64,000 nucleotides of DNA. Origin: Alloalcanivorax profundimaris (GTDB taxonomy: Bacteria > Pseudomonadota > Gammaproteobacteria > Pseudomonadales > Alcanivoracaceae). The position numbers and the translations under genes were made by a program. Below, in pieces: positions 12,658 through 22,210 of the stretch. The stretch's first letter is position 1; every line of letters starts with the position of its first letter. A model generated the notes under the pieces. It was given only the letters and a program-made list of their open reading frames with translations, was not told the origin of the DNA and searched no databases. The stretch is from NCBI RefSeq assembly GCF_015265435.1, contig NZ_JABJWH010000021.1:169725-233724 (forward strand). Reading direction: 5' to 3'.

Positions 12658-13143
12658 TCACGCCGCCAGGCGCGCCCGCAGGCCGTCCAGGGCGGCGGCG
12701 ATGGTGGCCCGGCGTACCGCCGCGCGGTCACCGGGAAAATGAAAGACCTCGGCACGGGACCAGTCCGGGCCCTGGGCCCAGGCGATCCACACCGTGCCCA
12801 CCGGCTTGTCGTCGGTGCCACCGCCGGGGCCGGCCACGCCGCTCACCGCCACGCTGAGATCCGCCCGCGAGCGGGTCAGCGCGCCGCGCGCCATTTCCAG
12901 CACCGTGGCCTCGCTGACCGCGCCGTGGCGCTCCAGGGTGGCGGCGGCCACGCCCAGCATTTCCATCTTGGCGTCGTTGGAGTAGGTGACGAAGCCGCGC
13001 TCGAACCAGTCCGAGGAGCCGGCCACCTCGGTGAGCGCCTGGGCGATGCCGCCGCCGGTGCAGGATTCCGCGGTGGCCACCTTCAGGCCATGGTCGAGCA
13101 GATCGCGGGCCAGCGCCCGGACCGCCTGGTCGATGTCCGTCAC
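12658..13143 (-). CDS. pncC: Nicotinamide-nucleotide amidohydrolase, CinA C-terminal family
   Basis: Deamidates nicotinamide mononucleotide in pyridine nucleotide recycling. The signature TAESCTGGGIAQALT and AVSGVAGPGGGTDDKPVGTV are complete. The GTG at 13143 is chosen because a GAAGGAG ribosome site precedes it by about 6 nt and the length of 161 residues then matches single-domain family members; in-frame starts further upstream would add unrelated sequence. It lies just upstream of recA, as in many gammaproteobacteria. Confidence 0.93.
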   Translation of the reverse strand: MTDIDQAVRALARDLLDHGLKVATAESCTGGGIAQALTEVAGSSDWFERGFVTYSNDAKMEMLGVAAATLERHGAVSEATVLEMARGALTRSRADLSVAVSGVAGPGGGTDDKPVGTVWIAWAQGPDWSRAEVFHFPGDRAAVRRATIAAALDGLRARLAA

Positions 13144-13310
13144 GTGGGCTCCTTCGGATTGCCGGCCAATGAAGCCGCCATCATACCGCTCCGCCGCGCC
13201 GGCAAATAGGCCCCCTCGAACGGCCCCCGGCTTGACCTGGATCATGGGCGAAAAGCCGTGCCTCTATAACATGGATATCACTTACCGCTTTCCTGTCGAG
13301 GAGTTCATCG

Positions 13311-13760
13311 ATGCGCGTTTCCCGCTCCGCCCTGGCCGTTCTGGTTTCCGGCCTGATGGCCGCCGCCACCCCGGCGCTGGCCGCCGATCACGAAGTCCAC
13401 ATGAAGAACCAGGGCGCCGACGGCACCATGGTGTTCGAACCCGGCTACCTGAAGGTGGCCCCCGGCGACACCGTCACCTTCGTGCCCGAGGACCCGGCCC
13501 ACAACAGCCACGCCGTATTCACCCCGGACGGCGCCGACGCCTGGACCGGGCAGCTCAATGAAAAAGTCACCGTGACCCTGTCCAAGGAAGGCGTGTACCT
13601 CTACCAGTGCGATCCGCACATGCCCCTGGGCATGGTGGGCGTGATCCAGGTGGGCGGCGCCGGCAATCTGGACGCTGCCAAGGAAAAAGCCGAAACCCTG
13701 AGCGCCGGCATGGCCATGAACAAGGGCCGCTTCGCCGATTACCTGGGCAAGGTCGAGTAA
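13311..13760 (+). CDS. Pseudoazurin (periplasmic blue copper protein)
   Basis: Type 1 copper electron carrier, usually feeding denitrification or other periplasmic reductases. The 149 residues have a Sec signal peptide ending at TPALAADH. The cupredoxin ligands are visible: His in PAHNSHAVF, then Cys, His and Met in YQCDPHMPLGM. No nitrite reductase lies nearby, so its partner is encoded elsewhere. An ordinary promoter region of 167 bp separates it from the divergent pncC. Confidence 0.92.
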   Translation: MRVSRSALAVLVSGLMAAATPALAADHEVHMKNQGADGTMVFEPGYLKVAPGDTVTFVPEDPAHNSHAVFTPDGADAWTGQLNEKVTVTLSKEGVYLYQCDPHMPLGMVGVIQVGGAGNLDAAKEKAETLSAGMAMNKGRFADYLGKVE

Positions 13761-13776
13761 CGCTCGGATCGGCTGG

Positions 13777-14589
13777 TTACCCGCCGTACACCGGCATCGC
13801 CAGGGTCGCCTGCAGAACACGGCCCACGGGACCGCGCTCGTCATGGAGCGTGGTCTCCACCAAACCGTTGCCGTTGGGCTGCATGCGGGCCCGGGCGTCC
13901 AGGCCCAGCCACTCGCCTTGCGGAGCGCGGTGCAGATACAAGCTGATGTCCGCGTTGATGCTGCCGGTGTCGTCATTGACCTGGAGCTGGCCCACGCCGT
14001 TGCCGAAATCCGACAAGGTCGCCGCCTGCACCGACGGTGAGCAGGTCTCCCCCTCCACCACCGGCACCGGCAGACGCATCCAGACGCGCCCGCGTCCCCG
14101 GCCTTCCACCCCGTCCACCAGACTCACCGCCACGGTGTGATGCAACCCCGGCAAGGGGAAAGGATCCCGGTCACCGCGCGCGGCGATCTCCGCCAGGCTG
14201 GCCTCGCTCCCCGGCTCCCGGGGCGGCAAGCCGCCCGGTTCGAAGCGCGCCGCTTCCGGCACGTCCAGGGGCACCTGTTCCAGGTACAGCGCCGTGGCCC
14301 GGCACACCAGCACGTCGCCGGCGAACAGATCGCCTTGCAGCAGACGCAAACGGCGGCCGCCACGCACGGTTTCCACGCGCACCGTGAGCGGCGCGGTGGG
14401 CACCGGCCGCAGCAGATCCAGGGTAAAGCGCGCCAGCCGCAGGCCGCCCTCGGTGCCCGCCGGTTCCAGGGCCGAGGCGAGCAAGCCGGCCGGTGAACCA
14501 CCGTGCAGATAATCCGGGCTCCACGGCCCCTGGGCGTTCTCGGAAGGGTGGTACCGGTCGCCGTCGCGGCGGAACAGGGCCGTACTCAT
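13777..14589 (-). CDS. Acyl-CoA thioesterase family protein, double hotdog
   Basis: The 270 residues fit the TesB-like 4HBT_3 fold: an N-terminal hotdog (YLHGGSPAGLLASALEP, RFTLDLLRPVPTAPLTVRV) and a C-terminal hotdog (LSDFGNGVGQLQVNDDTG, LYLHRAPQGEWLGLDARARM). Likely cytoplasmic hydrolysis of acyl-CoA; the substrate is unknown. It converges with pseudoazurin and is divergent from a second thioesterase gene. Confidence 0.82.
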   Translation of the reverse strand: MSTALFRRDGDRYHPSENAQGPWSPDYLHGGSPAGLLASALEPAGTEGGLRLARFTLDLLRPVPTAPLTVRVETVRGGRRLRLLQGDLFAGDVLVCRATALYLEQVPLDVPEAARFEPGGLPPREPGSEASLAEIAARGDRDPFPLPGLHHTVAVSLVDGVEGRGRGRVWMRLPVPVVEGETCSPSVQAATLSDFGNGVGQLQVNDDTGSINADISLYLHRAPQGEWLGLDARARMQPNGNGLVETTLHDERGPVGRVLQATLAMPVYGG

Positions 14590-14694
14590 GCTGCGTGATC
14601 CTCGTTATTATGCGGCGCTTGCGAAGAGCATCCGATCATAAGAACCGTTCCCGCCGTGAGCAAGACGGGAACCCTTGGCTACGGGACCCCAACC

Positions 14695-15189
14695 ATGAAC
14701 GAACTCTCCCCCGCCCTGCAGGACCAGGGCCATCCGGACGGCGTCTGCTACGGCTGCGGCAGCGCCCACCCCAGCGGGCTGCACCTGAAAAGTCGTTGGG
14801 ACGAGGAAGGCCGCCATGTGATCGCCACCCATACCCCGGCGGAGGAATTCACCGGCTGGCCGGGGCTGGTGTACGGCGGCCTGCTGGCGATGCTGATCGA
14901 CTGCCACTCCAACTGGACCGCCATGGCCTGGCACTACCGGGCCGAGCAGCGGGAACCGGGGAGCGACCCGGTGATCAATTGCGTCACCGGCCGGCTGGAC
15001 ATCCGCTACCTGAAACCCACCCCCATGGGCGTGCCGCTGCGGCTGAAAGCCTGGGTGGAAGGCGACGTGGGCCGCAAAACCAGGGTGATCTGCGAGGTGT
15101 GGGCCGGCGATGTGCTCACCGCCACCGCCGACTCGGTGTTCGTGCGCGTGGACACCGACCAGCTGGCGAAGGCGGCGGGCGGTGGCTGA
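14695..15189 (+). CDS. PaaI-type single-hotdog thioesterase
   Basis: About 164 residues with the hotdog pattern FTGWPGLVYGGLLAMLIDCH followed by beta-strand segments LDIRYLKPTPMGVPLRLKAW. A CYGCGSAHPSGLHL start is common in this family. The ATG at 14695 is preferred, although an in-frame GTG at 14656 is possible; neither has a strong ribosome site. It is divergent from the double-hotdog gene, so the two may share a promoter region and a lipid-related role. Confidence 0.82.
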   Translation: MNELSPALQDQGHPDGVCYGCGSAHPSGLHLKSRWDEEGRHVIATHTPAEEFTGWPGLVYGGLLAMLIDCHSNWTAMAWHYRAEQREPGSDPVINCVTGRLDIRYLKPTPMGVPLRLKAWVEGDVGRKTRVICEVWAGDVLTATADSVFVRVDTDQLAKAAGGG

Positions 15190-15615
15190 TCACGCCCCGG
15201 CGCGGCGCACCCGGATCACCAGCTTGCGGCCCACCACCTCGAAGCCGTGGCGTTCGGCGATGGCCCGTTGCCGGGCTTCGATCAGCGGGTCCTGGAATTC
15301 CAGGATGCGGCCGGTTTCCACGCACACCATGTGATCGTGCGCGGCGCCATCGGCCAGCTCGAACAGGCTGCGCCCCATGGTGTGCCGGTCGAAGTGATGC
15401 CGATGCACCAGACCCGCGTCCTCCAGGTCGGTGAGCACCCGGTAGATGGAGGAAATGCCCATGCGCTCGCCGCTCTGGCGCAGGCGGGCATAGATATCAT
15501 CGGCGCTCAGGTGGTGGCGCTCCGGCAGCGCCGACTCCAGCAACTGAAAGATCCGCTCCCGGGCCGCCGTGGCTTTCAGTCCGGCCCGCGTCAGGGCCCG
15601 GCGTTCTCGGTTCAT
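15190..15615 (-). CDS. Fur-family ferric uptake regulator
   Basis: DNA-binding metalloregulator of 141 residues: winged helix (LSADDIYARLRQSGERMGISSIYRVLTDLEDAGLV), then the His-rich metal and dimer region HHFDRH and AHDHMVCVETGRILEFQDPLIEARQ. This is closest to Fur itself rather than Zur or PerR. Cys-x2-Cys motifs of a structural zinc site are not obvious. It is divergent from a FecI/FecR/TonB-receptor operon whose promoter region carries a Fur-box-like sequence. Whether it is the global Fur or a paralogue cannot be decided here. Confidence 0.88.
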   Translation of the reverse strand: MNRERRALTRAGLKATAARERIFQLLESALPERHHLSADDIYARLRQSGERMGISSIYRVLTDLEDAGLVHRHHFDRHTMGRSLFELADGAAHDHMVCVETGRILEFQDPLIEARQRAIAERHGFEVVGRKLVIRVRRAGA

Positions 15616-15712
15616 TACCGCTACCTCCTTGTTTCTCTACTTCCTATAGACGAACGAAACGCCCAGGGTTCACATTTCCCATGGTGAACGGCGTCACATC
15701 GCCATACATTAT

Positions 15713-15731
15713 TGTAATGATACCCATTCTC
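15713..15731 (+). promoter_or_regulatory. Fur-box-like operator upstream of the sigma factor gene
   Basis: The sequence TGTAATGATACCCATTCTC matches 14 of 19 positions of the classical Fur box. It lies about 50 bp before the sigma factor start codon, in the divergent gap with the fur-type gene, and predicts iron repression of the surface-signalling operon. Confidence 0.6.
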
Positions 15732-15781
15732 ACCTAGACTCCCACCGAAATAAATACCAACCAGACCCCGGGGGCGGGATC

Positions 15782-16312
15782 ATGTCCGGCGCGACGCGGG
15801 AACCCCTTTCCGTGAAAACCCTGTACAGCGAATACCACGGCTGGCTGCGCGCCGTGCTGCAGCGCCGTCTGGGCGACGCGGACGACGCCGCCGACCTGGC
15901 CCAGGACGCCTTCCTGCGCCTGCTGGCGCGGCCCCGCTCCCTGGACCATGACAGTGCCCGCCCCTACCTGAGCCGCATGGCGCGGGGCCTGTGCGTGGAC
16001 CTGTGGCGGCGCCGGGAGATCGAGCGCGCCTGGCTGGAAAGCCTGGCGCTGAACCCGGACCTGGAGGCGCCCTCCGCGGAGCAGCGCGCCACCGCCGTGG
16101 AAGCCCTGATGGAGGTGGACGCCATGCTCAAGCGGCTGCCGGCGCCGGTGGCCCGGGCGTTCATTCTGTCCATGGTGCACGGCCTGGACGGCAAGACCAT
16201 CGCCGCCCGCCTGGGCGTCACCGACCGCACCGTGCGCAACTATCTGTCCCGGGCCATGCTCGCCTGCCTGCGCCTGCAGGCCCGGCTGACGCCGGAGGAC
16301 GGTGCCCCATGA
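15782..16312 (+). CDS. FecI-like ECF sigma factor
   Basis: Extracytoplasmic-function sigma factor of 176 residues with region 2 (DAADLAQDAFLRLLARP) and region 4 (LDGKTIAARLGVTDRTVRNYLSRAM shortened in homologues of the FecI group). It directs RNA polymerase to the TonB-receptor gene once the signal from FecR arrives. The stop codon overlaps the fecR start by 4 nt (ATGA), so the two are translationally coupled. Confidence 0.93.
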   Translation: MSGATREPLSVKTLYSEYHGWLRAVLQRRLGDADDAADLAQDAFLRLLARPRSLDHDSARPYLSRMARGLCVDLWRRREIERAWLESLALNPDLEAPSAEQRATAVEALMEVDAMLKRLPAPVARAFILSMVHGLDGKTIAARLGVTDRTVRNYLSRAMLACLRLQARLTPEDGAP

Positions 16313-17283
16313 GCCACGCCACCCCGGACCCGGAGGTGCTCAGCCAGGCCGCCGACTGGTTCGCCCTGCTGCGCTCCGGCGACGCTTCCAGCGAGGACAC
16401 CCGGCGCTGGCGCCACTGGTTGGCGCAACACCCGGCCCACCGCCAGGGCTGGGCGCTGGTGGAACGGATTCAACAACAGTTCGAGGCCGCCACCGGCGAC
16501 CATCCGGCCCAGGCCGACGCCACCCTCGGCCGCGCCCGGGACAACCGGCTGCGCCGGCGCGCCCTGCTCAAGGGCCTGGCACTGATGCTGGGCGCCGGCG
16601 GCCTGGGCTGGGCGGGCTGGCGCACGGACGCGGTGCAGCAGCGGCTGGCGGTCTGGAGCGCGCCCTACCGCACCGGCGTCGGCGAGATCCGCGCCTGGAC
16701 CCTGGCGGACGGCGGCCGCCTGTGGCTGAACACCGACAGCGCGGTGGACGGCGTGGAGGCGGACGGGCCGGTGCGCCTACTGCGGCTGCTGCGCGGCGAG
16801 ATGCTGCTGGAGACCGGCGGGCCGGTGCGGGTGGACACGCCGGCGGGTTCCCTGCGCCCCCTCGGCACCCGCTTCACGGTGCGCCTGGACGAGCACCACA
16901 CCCTGGTGGCGGTCCATGAAGGCAGGGTGGAAATCGTCACCGCCGAGGGCCGGCGCCGGGTGATCCCCGCCGGTCGCCAGACCCGTTTCTCGGATCACGC
17001 CATCGACCCGCCGCGCCCGGTGGAAACGGCCCGGGAGGCCTGGCACCGGGGCGTGCTGGCCGCCGACGACATCCGCCTGGCCGACCTGCTCGCCGAGCTG
17101 GCCCGCTACCGGCATGGCTACCTCAATGTGTCGCCGGCGGTGGCCGACCTGCGCGTGTTCGGCGGCTTCCCGCTCACCGACACGGACCAGGCCCTGGCGA
17201 TGCTGGAAGCGGTGCTGCCGATCCAGGTGACGCACCCCCTGCCCGGCTGGACCGAGGTCCGCCCACGGGCGCCGGAAAAATAA
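16309..17283 (+). CDS. FecR-like anti-sigma/sigma regulator
   Basis: Inner-membrane signal relay of 324 residues. The N-terminal cytoplasmic DUF4880-like part reads AADWFALLRSGDASSEDTRRW; one transmembrane segment lies at about residues 88-105 (GLALMLGAGGLGWAGW); the periplasmic FecR domain contains GEIRAWTLADGGRLWLNTDS and GSLRPLGTRFTVR. It passes the receptor-occupied signal to the sigma factor. The ATG at 16309 is fixed by the 4-nt overlap with the sigma gene. Confidence 0.93.
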   Translation: MSHATPDPEVLSQAADWFALLRSGDASSEDTRRWRHWLAQHPAHRQGWALVERIQQQFEAATGDHPAQADATLGRARDNRLRRRALLKGLALMLGAGGLGWAGWRTDAVQQRLAVWSAPYRTGVGEIRAWTLADGGRLWLNTDSAVDGVEADGPVRLLRLLRGEMLLETGGPVRVDTPAGSLRPLGTRFTVRLDEHHTLVAVHEGRVEIVTAEGRRRVIPAGRQTRFSDHAIDPPRPVETAREAWHRGVLAADDIRLADLLAELARYRHGYLNVSPAVADLRVFGGFPLTDTDQALAMLEAVLPIQVTHPLPGWTEVRPRAPEK

Positions 17284-17326
17284 TTTTCCGCTTTTGCCTC
17301 CCCTGTTCGATACGTCGGTATACCCC

Positions 17327-17340
17327 GGCCCGAAAGGGCC
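17327..17340 (+). other. Short hairpin in the leader of the TonB-receptor gene
   Basis: GGCCC-GAAA-GGGCC forms a stable tetraloop hairpin about 40 nt before the receptor start codon. It has no T-run, so it is not a standard terminator. Confidence 0.5.
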
Positions 17341-17378
17341 ATGACGGGGATCGGGAACCGACAACAACAGGAGACACC

Positions 17379-19616
17379 GTGCCATATTCATTCTCCGGCC
17401 AGGCCCGCCGCCTGCCCACCCTGATGCTCGCCGCCACCCTGGGGCTGGCGCCCCTGGCGTTCACCCCGGCCCAGGCGCAACCGGCCGCCGCCGACCAGGA
17501 GCAGCGCCGCCAGTACAACATCGCCGCCGGCCCGCTCAACGCGGTGCTGAGCCGCTTCGCGGAACAGTCCGGCGCGCTGATCGCCGGCAACCTGCAACTG
17601 GCGGCGGGCAAGCGCAGCGACGGCCTGCGCGGCCGCTACGGTACGCGGGAAGCCCTCAACCGGCTGCTGGCCGGCACCGGCCTGGTGGCGGAACCCCGGG
17701 GCGACGGCAGCTACGTCCTCAAGGACGCGCGCTCCGACAGCGGCGCCGGCCGGCTCGATCCGGTTACCGTGAACGCGCCGGCGGTGCCGGAGGCGCGCCG
17801 CTCCCTGGACTACGACCGCGCCACCATCGAGGCGCTGCGCCCCGGGGACGTGAAGGGCCTGTTCAAGAAGGAGGCCTCGGTGGCCGTGGGCGGCTCCATC
17901 CCCATGAACCAGAAGGTCTATGTGCGCGGCGTGGAGGAAACCGCCATGAACGTGACCGTGGACGGCGCCCGCCAGAACAACAAGGTGTTCCACCACAACG
18001 CCACCAATCTGATCGACCCGTCCCTGCTGAAAACGGCGCGCGCCTCCGCCGGCGTGGCGGCGGCGGACGACGGCCCCGGCGCCCTGGGCGGCAGCCTGGC
18101 CTACGAAACCGTGGACGTGGGCGACCTGCTGGCCCCCGGCGATCAACTGGGGGGCTTCCTGGACGGACGCTATGCCAGCAACGGCGATGCCCTGACCGGC
18201 GCCGGCGCCCTGTTCGGCCGCCAGGACGGCTTCGAGGCCCTGGGCTACGCCAAGCACACCGATGGCAACGATTATGAGGACGGCAACGGCGACACCGTGC
18301 GCTTCACCGCCCCGGCCCTGGTCAGCGGCTTGGCCAAGCTGGCCTACGAGAACGACCGGGCGGGCCGTTTCGAGCTCAGCCACGAGGTGGTCAACGACGA
18401 CGCCGCCCGCCCCTACCGGGCCAACTTCGCCGGCCTGGACGGCGGCCGGCCGGTGCCGGAATCCCGGGTCTACGACCTGACCCGCCGCAACACCGCCTTC
18501 AATTACCGCCGCGACACCGGCAAAGGCTTCTGGAACCCGGCCCTCACCGTGGCCCACGGCGAAACCGAACTGGACACCCGCGAGGTGCCGCTGTCAGCGC
18601 CGGGCACGGAGGTGGTCTACACCGGCATCACCGAGAGCCTGTCCGCCTCCGCCAAGAACGTCTTTTACACCGGCTTCGCCGCCGTCACCGGCGGGGTGGA
18701 TTACTACGACGACAGCGCCACCTTCAAGGACGACATCAACCCGGATCTGGAAGAACAGGCGGAGAACACCGGCGTCTTCCTGCAGATCCGCCAGCCCCTG
18801 CTGGACGACCGGCTGACGCTCTCCTATGGGGCGCGCTACGACGACCAGCGCTTCACCGGCACCGACGACTCCAGGCACGACGACAGCGGCGTGAGCAGCA
18901 ATGTGTTCGGTGAATTCCAGCTCACCGACCACCTGTCCCTGAACGCCGGCTACGCCGATGTCTGGGGCGGCGTGGTCCTGGCCGAGAACTACATCCTCAA
19001 CGGCGCCTGGGACTACCGGAACCTGACGGCGGTGGAAGCCCACAACCACACCTTCGGCTTCAAGGCCAACTGGAACGGCTTCTTCGCCGAGGCCAACCGC
19101 TTCCGAACCCGCATCGCCAACGGCCGGGTGCCGGTGTACAGCGGCGACCCGGCGGCGGTGGCGGATTTCGACATCGACGGCTACGACCTGACCCTGGGCT
19201 TCCACGGCCGCCTGGGGGAAGTGTCGGTGGCCTACGCGCGCATCGATTCGGAGAAGGACGGCGAAGCGGCCACCTCCTACGACGGCAGCTACTTCACCGC
19301 GCCCCTGGGCGAGCTGGTGACCCTGAACGGGGTGGTGGCGGTGCCCGCCTGGCCGCTGGAGCTGGGCCTGAGCGCGGAGTTCGCCCTGGACAACGACGAC
19401 GTGGAAAGCAGCGGCGCCAAGCAGGAGGGCTACACCGTGGTGGATGTGTACGCGGAGTACCGGCCGATCCGGCCGCTGACCCTGCGGCTGTCCGTGGACA
19501 ACCTCAACGACGAGGCCTACGCGGACCGCGCCACCTACGGCCAGGAGTTCACCACCGTGACGCCGCTGCTGGAACCGGGCCGCTCCATCGCCCTGGGGGC
19601 GCGTTACGACTTCTGA
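17379..19616 (+). CDS. TonB-dependent transducer receptor (iron source uptake)
   Basis: Outer-membrane receptor of 745 residues. Signal peptide to about residue 35; N-terminal STN signalling domain at about 45-115 (YNIAAGPLNAVLSRFAEQSG); TonB-box-like DPVTVNA; plug domain (QKVYVRGVEETAMNVTVDGA); beta-barrel ending in Phe. The start is a GTG with AGGAG 6 nt before it. The STN domain plus the FecI/FecR neighbours indicate ligand-induced surface signalling. The plug motif resembles haem/haemoglobin receptors, but the ligand is not certain. Confidence 0.92.
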   Translation: MPYSFSGQARRLPTLMLAATLGLAPLAFTPAQAQPAAADQEQRRQYNIAAGPLNAVLSRFAEQSGALIAGNLQLAAGKRSDGLRGRYGTREALNRLLAGTGLVAEPRGDGSYVLKDARSDSGAGRLDPVTVNAPAVPEARRSLDYDRATIEALRPGDVKGLFKKEASVAVGGSIPMNQKVYVRGVEETAMNVTVDGARQNNKVFHHNATNLIDPSLLKTARASAGVAAADDGPGALGGSLAYETVDVGDLLAPGDQLGGFLDGRYASNGDALTGAGALFGRQDGFEALGYAKHTDGNDYEDGNGDTVRFTAPALVSGLAKLAYENDRAGRFELSHEVVNDDAARPYRANFAGLDGGRPVPESRVYDLTRRNTAFNYRRDTGKGFWNPALTVAHGETELDTREVPLSAPGTEVVYTGITESLSASAKNVFYTGFAAVTGGVDYYDDSATFKDDINPDLEEQAENTGVFLQIRQPLLDDRLTLSYGARYDDQRFTGTDDSRHDDSGVSSNVFGEFQLTDHLSLNAGYADVWGGVVLAENYILNGAWDYRNLTAVEAHNHTFGFKANWNGFFAEANRFRTRIANGRVPVYSGDPAAVADFDIDGYDLTLGFHGRLGEVSVAYARIDSEKDGEAATSYDGSYFTAPLGELVTLNGVVAVPAWPLELGLSAEFALDNDDVESSGAKQEGYTVVDVYAEYRPIRPLTLRLSVDNLNDEAYADRATYGQEFTTVTPLLEPGRSIALGARYDF

Positions 19617-19632
19617 ACGGCGTGCGGGCGGA

Positions 19633-20580
19633 TCAGACCGTCAGGCCGGCGGTCTCGTCCAGGCCCAGGTGCACGTTCATGTTCTGCACGGCGGCGCCGG
19701 CGGCGCCCTTGCCCAGGTTGTCGAGCCGGGCCACCACGCACTGGCGTTCGCCGTTGCCGAACAGGAACAGCTCCACCCGGTTGGTGTCGTTGCTGCCTTG
19801 CACGTCGAAGAAGCCGCCATCCAGGGCGTCCGGATCGTCCGGCCCGTGCACGGTGACGAATGGCTCGCCGGCGTAGCGCTCCTTGAAGGCCTGGTACAGG
19901 GTGTCCGCGTCGGTGCCCGCCTTCAGGTGCGACAGGTGCAGCGGCACGGTCACCGCCAGGCCTTTCAGGAACGGGCCCACCGTGGGCACGAACACCGGCG
20001 CCGCCGCCAAACCGGCATAGCGTTGCATTTCCGGCAGGTGCTTGTGGGCCAGCCCTAGCGCGTAGGGACGGGGGGCGCTCAAACGCCCTTCGGTGTCGGC
20101 GTCGTAATCGGCGATCATGTTCTTGCCACCGCCGCTGTAGCCGGTGATGGAGGTGGCGCTGAGCGGGTAGTCCGCCGGCAGCAGGCCGGCGTCCACCAGC
20201 GGCCGCACCGCCAGGATGAAGGCGCTGGCGTGGCAGCCCACGTTGGCGATGCGCTTGCTGGCGCGGATCGCCTCGCGCTGGCCGGGCTGGAGCTCCGGCA
20301 GGCCGTACACCCAGTCGTCCGCCACCCGGAAGGCGGTGCTGGCGTCGATCAGGCAGGTGTCCGGGTTGTCCACCATCTCGGCGGCCTCCCGGGACGCCGC
20401 GTCCGGCAGGCACAGGAAAGCCACGTCGGCGGCGTTAAGCAGCCGCGCGCGCTCCGCCGGGTCCTTGCGCAGAGCGCTGTCGATGCGCAGCAGCTCGATG
20501 TCGTCGCGCGTTTCCAGATAGTCGAACAGGCGCAACCCGGTGGTGCCTTCCTGACCGTCCACATAGACCTTGAATGCCAT
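19633..20580 (-). CDS. argC: N-acetyl-gamma-glutamyl-phosphate reductase (type 2)
   Basis: Reduces N-acetylglutamyl phosphate to the semialdehyde in arginine synthesis. The 315 residues start [18 protein letters not shown]; the catalytic Cys is in NVGCHASAF. The short length is that of the type 2 subgroup (about 310 residues) rather than the common 340-residue form. It converges with the TonB-receptor gene 16 bp away and has no arginine genes beside it. Confidence 0.93.
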   Translation of the reverse strand: MAFKVYVDGQEGTTGLRLFDYLETRDDIELLRIDSALRKDPAERARLLNAADVAFLCLPDAASREAAEMVDNPDTCLIDASTAFRVADDWVYGLPELQPGQREAIRASKRIANVGCHASAFILAVRPLVDAGLLPADYPLSATSITGYSGGGKNMIADYDADTEGRLSAPRPYALGLAHKHLPEMQRYAGLAAAPVFVPTVGPFLKGLAVTVPLHLSHLKAGTDADTLYQAFKERYAGEPFVTVHGPDDPDALDGGFFDVQGSNDTNRVELFLFGNGERQCVVARLDNLGKGAAGAAVQNMNVHLGLDETAGLTV

Positions 20581-20656
20581 CGTCGCAATCTCTCTCGGTG
20601 TGCCGGACCGGAAAGCCTAGGCACAAGGCCGGTGCGATGCAACGACCAAAGCCCGG

Positions 20657-22084
20657 TCAGACGCGGAACGACGCCGGCACGGTGAGCTCGTAGGTGCGCC
20701 CCAGGGGCAGAATGCCGGTGGCCCCGGACGGCGCTCGCTGGGAACTGAAGTACAGCCGCGAGCCGTCCGGCGTGAACGCCGGGCCGGTGAGTTCGCTGCC
20801 GCCGCCGGGCACCTGCAGCAGGATTTTCGCCGCCTGGTTGGGCACCATCACCATCAGGCGCATGGCCTCGCCGTCCTCGGCCACCACCACGTCGCCCATG
20901 GGGCTCACCACCAGGTTGTCCACGTCGTCGAACTTGTCCTCGCCGGCGGTGATCAACTGCTCGTTGTCGAACACCACCTCGATCAGGTCATTGTCCACGT
21001 CCAGGGCATGGACCCGGTTGTCGCCCTTGCAGGCGAAGAACACCACGGCGCGCAGTGGATGCTCGAAGCCGGACACGGTGTCCCGCTCGCCCTCCGGCCA
21101 GTACTGGATCCAGATGCCCTCGCCGCCCTTGAAGCGGGTGCCCGGGGCGCCCTGGCCGGTGCCGTCCTGGATCCGCGAGCGCACCCGGCTCTGGGGCTCG
21201 TCCGGGGACTGGACGTCCACCCAGTTCACCCGGCGGATCTCGCGGGCGCTTTCCAGGTCCTCCATGTAGGCACCCTTCTCGAAGCCCTCCACTTCCAGCA
21301 CCTGCAGCACGCCATTGTCCAGATCCAGCCCCTCGCCGCCGTTGATGGCGCTGACCCGGCCGGCGGAGCGGAAGCGGTACAGGCGGCCGTCGCCCTCGTC
21401 CTCGGTCATGAACACCGAAGCGGTGGCCATGTCCACGGCGGCGGCCTCGTGCTTGAAGCGCCCCATGGCCGGGTGCGCCTGGGCCTGGCGGGGCGTGCCG
21501 CGCGGGTCGCATTCATGGACCTGGCCGTTCTCGATCTCCTCGCAGGACAACCAGGTGCCCCAGGGCGTGGCGCCGCCGGCGCAGTTGATCAGGGTGTTCT
21601 TGAGGATCGGGTAGGCATCCACCAGCTCGCCGTCGGCGCCGAAGCGCAACGCCCCGACGCCGCCGGGCACGAATTCGCTGTTGGACACGTACACCCAGCC
21701 GCCATCCGCCATGGGGAAGACCGCGCCGCCGTCCGGCAGCGGGTGCCACAGGAACAGCGGCCCCCCCGGCACCGGCTGCCGGCCAGCAGTGGCCACCAGA
21801 CGCAGGGAGAAGCCCTCCGGGATCATCACCCCATCCACGCCGGAGTCCACCAGCGGACCGATGCCGGACAGGGGCCCGGCCCGCAACGGCAACTCCCGGG
21901 CCACCGGTGGCGGTTCCGGCGGCGGAGTCGGGGTGCCGCCCCCGTCGCCCGGCGTGTTGGGCGTCTCGCCGCCACCGCCGGCGCCACCGCCGGAGGATGA
22001 AGAGCCGCCCCCGCAGGCGGCCAGGGCGGCGCCACCGCCGCCCAGGAACATCAATTGCAGAACATCGCGTCGGGAGATCGTCAT
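20657..22084 (-). CDS. PhoX-type (DUF839) Tat-exported lipoprotein
   Basis: The 475 residues begin with a twin-arginine motif (SRRDVLQ, residues 4-10) followed by a lipobox LAAC at residues 21-24 and a Gly/Ser-rich linker, so it is exported folded and lipid-anchored. The body has the DUF839/PhoX features ALRFGADGELVDAYPIL, CAGGATPWGTWLSCEE and GRFKHEAAAVD. PhoX proteins are calcium/iron phosphatases; phosphatase activity here is inferred. No Pho box was recognised upstream. Confidence 0.85.
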   Translation of the reverse strand: MTISRRDVLQLMFLGGGGAALAACGGGSSSSGGGAGGGGETPNTPGDGGGTPTPPPEPPPVARELPLRAGPLSGIGPLVDSGVDGVMIPEGFSLRLVATAGRQPVPGGPLFLWHPLPDGGAVFPMADGGWVYVSNSEFVPGGVGALRFGADGELVDAYPILKNTLINCAGGATPWGTWLSCEEIENGQVHECDPRGTPRQAQAHPAMGRFKHEAAAVDMATASVFMTEDEGDGRLYRFRSAGRVSAINGGEGLDLDNGVLQVLEVEGFEKGAYMEDLESAREIRRVNWVDVQSPDEPQSRVRSRIQDGTGQGAPGTRFKGGEGIWIQYWPEGERDTVSGFEHPLRAVVFFACKGDNRVHALDVDNDLIEVVFDNEQLITAGEDKFDDVDNLVVSPMGDVVVAEDGEAMRLMVMVPNQAAKILLQVPGGGSELTGPAFTPDGSRLYFSSQRAPSGATGILPLGRTYELTVPASFRV

Positions 22085-22210
22085 GGTTCAACCATCCAGG
22101 TACAGGTTGAACCCAGGCTAGATGAGAAAGATGACGACCATGCTTAAGCCCGGGCCGCCATCGTTCCCTTCTTGTTGGCGAAACGTAACGGCCGGGTAAG
22201 ACCGCCGTCC

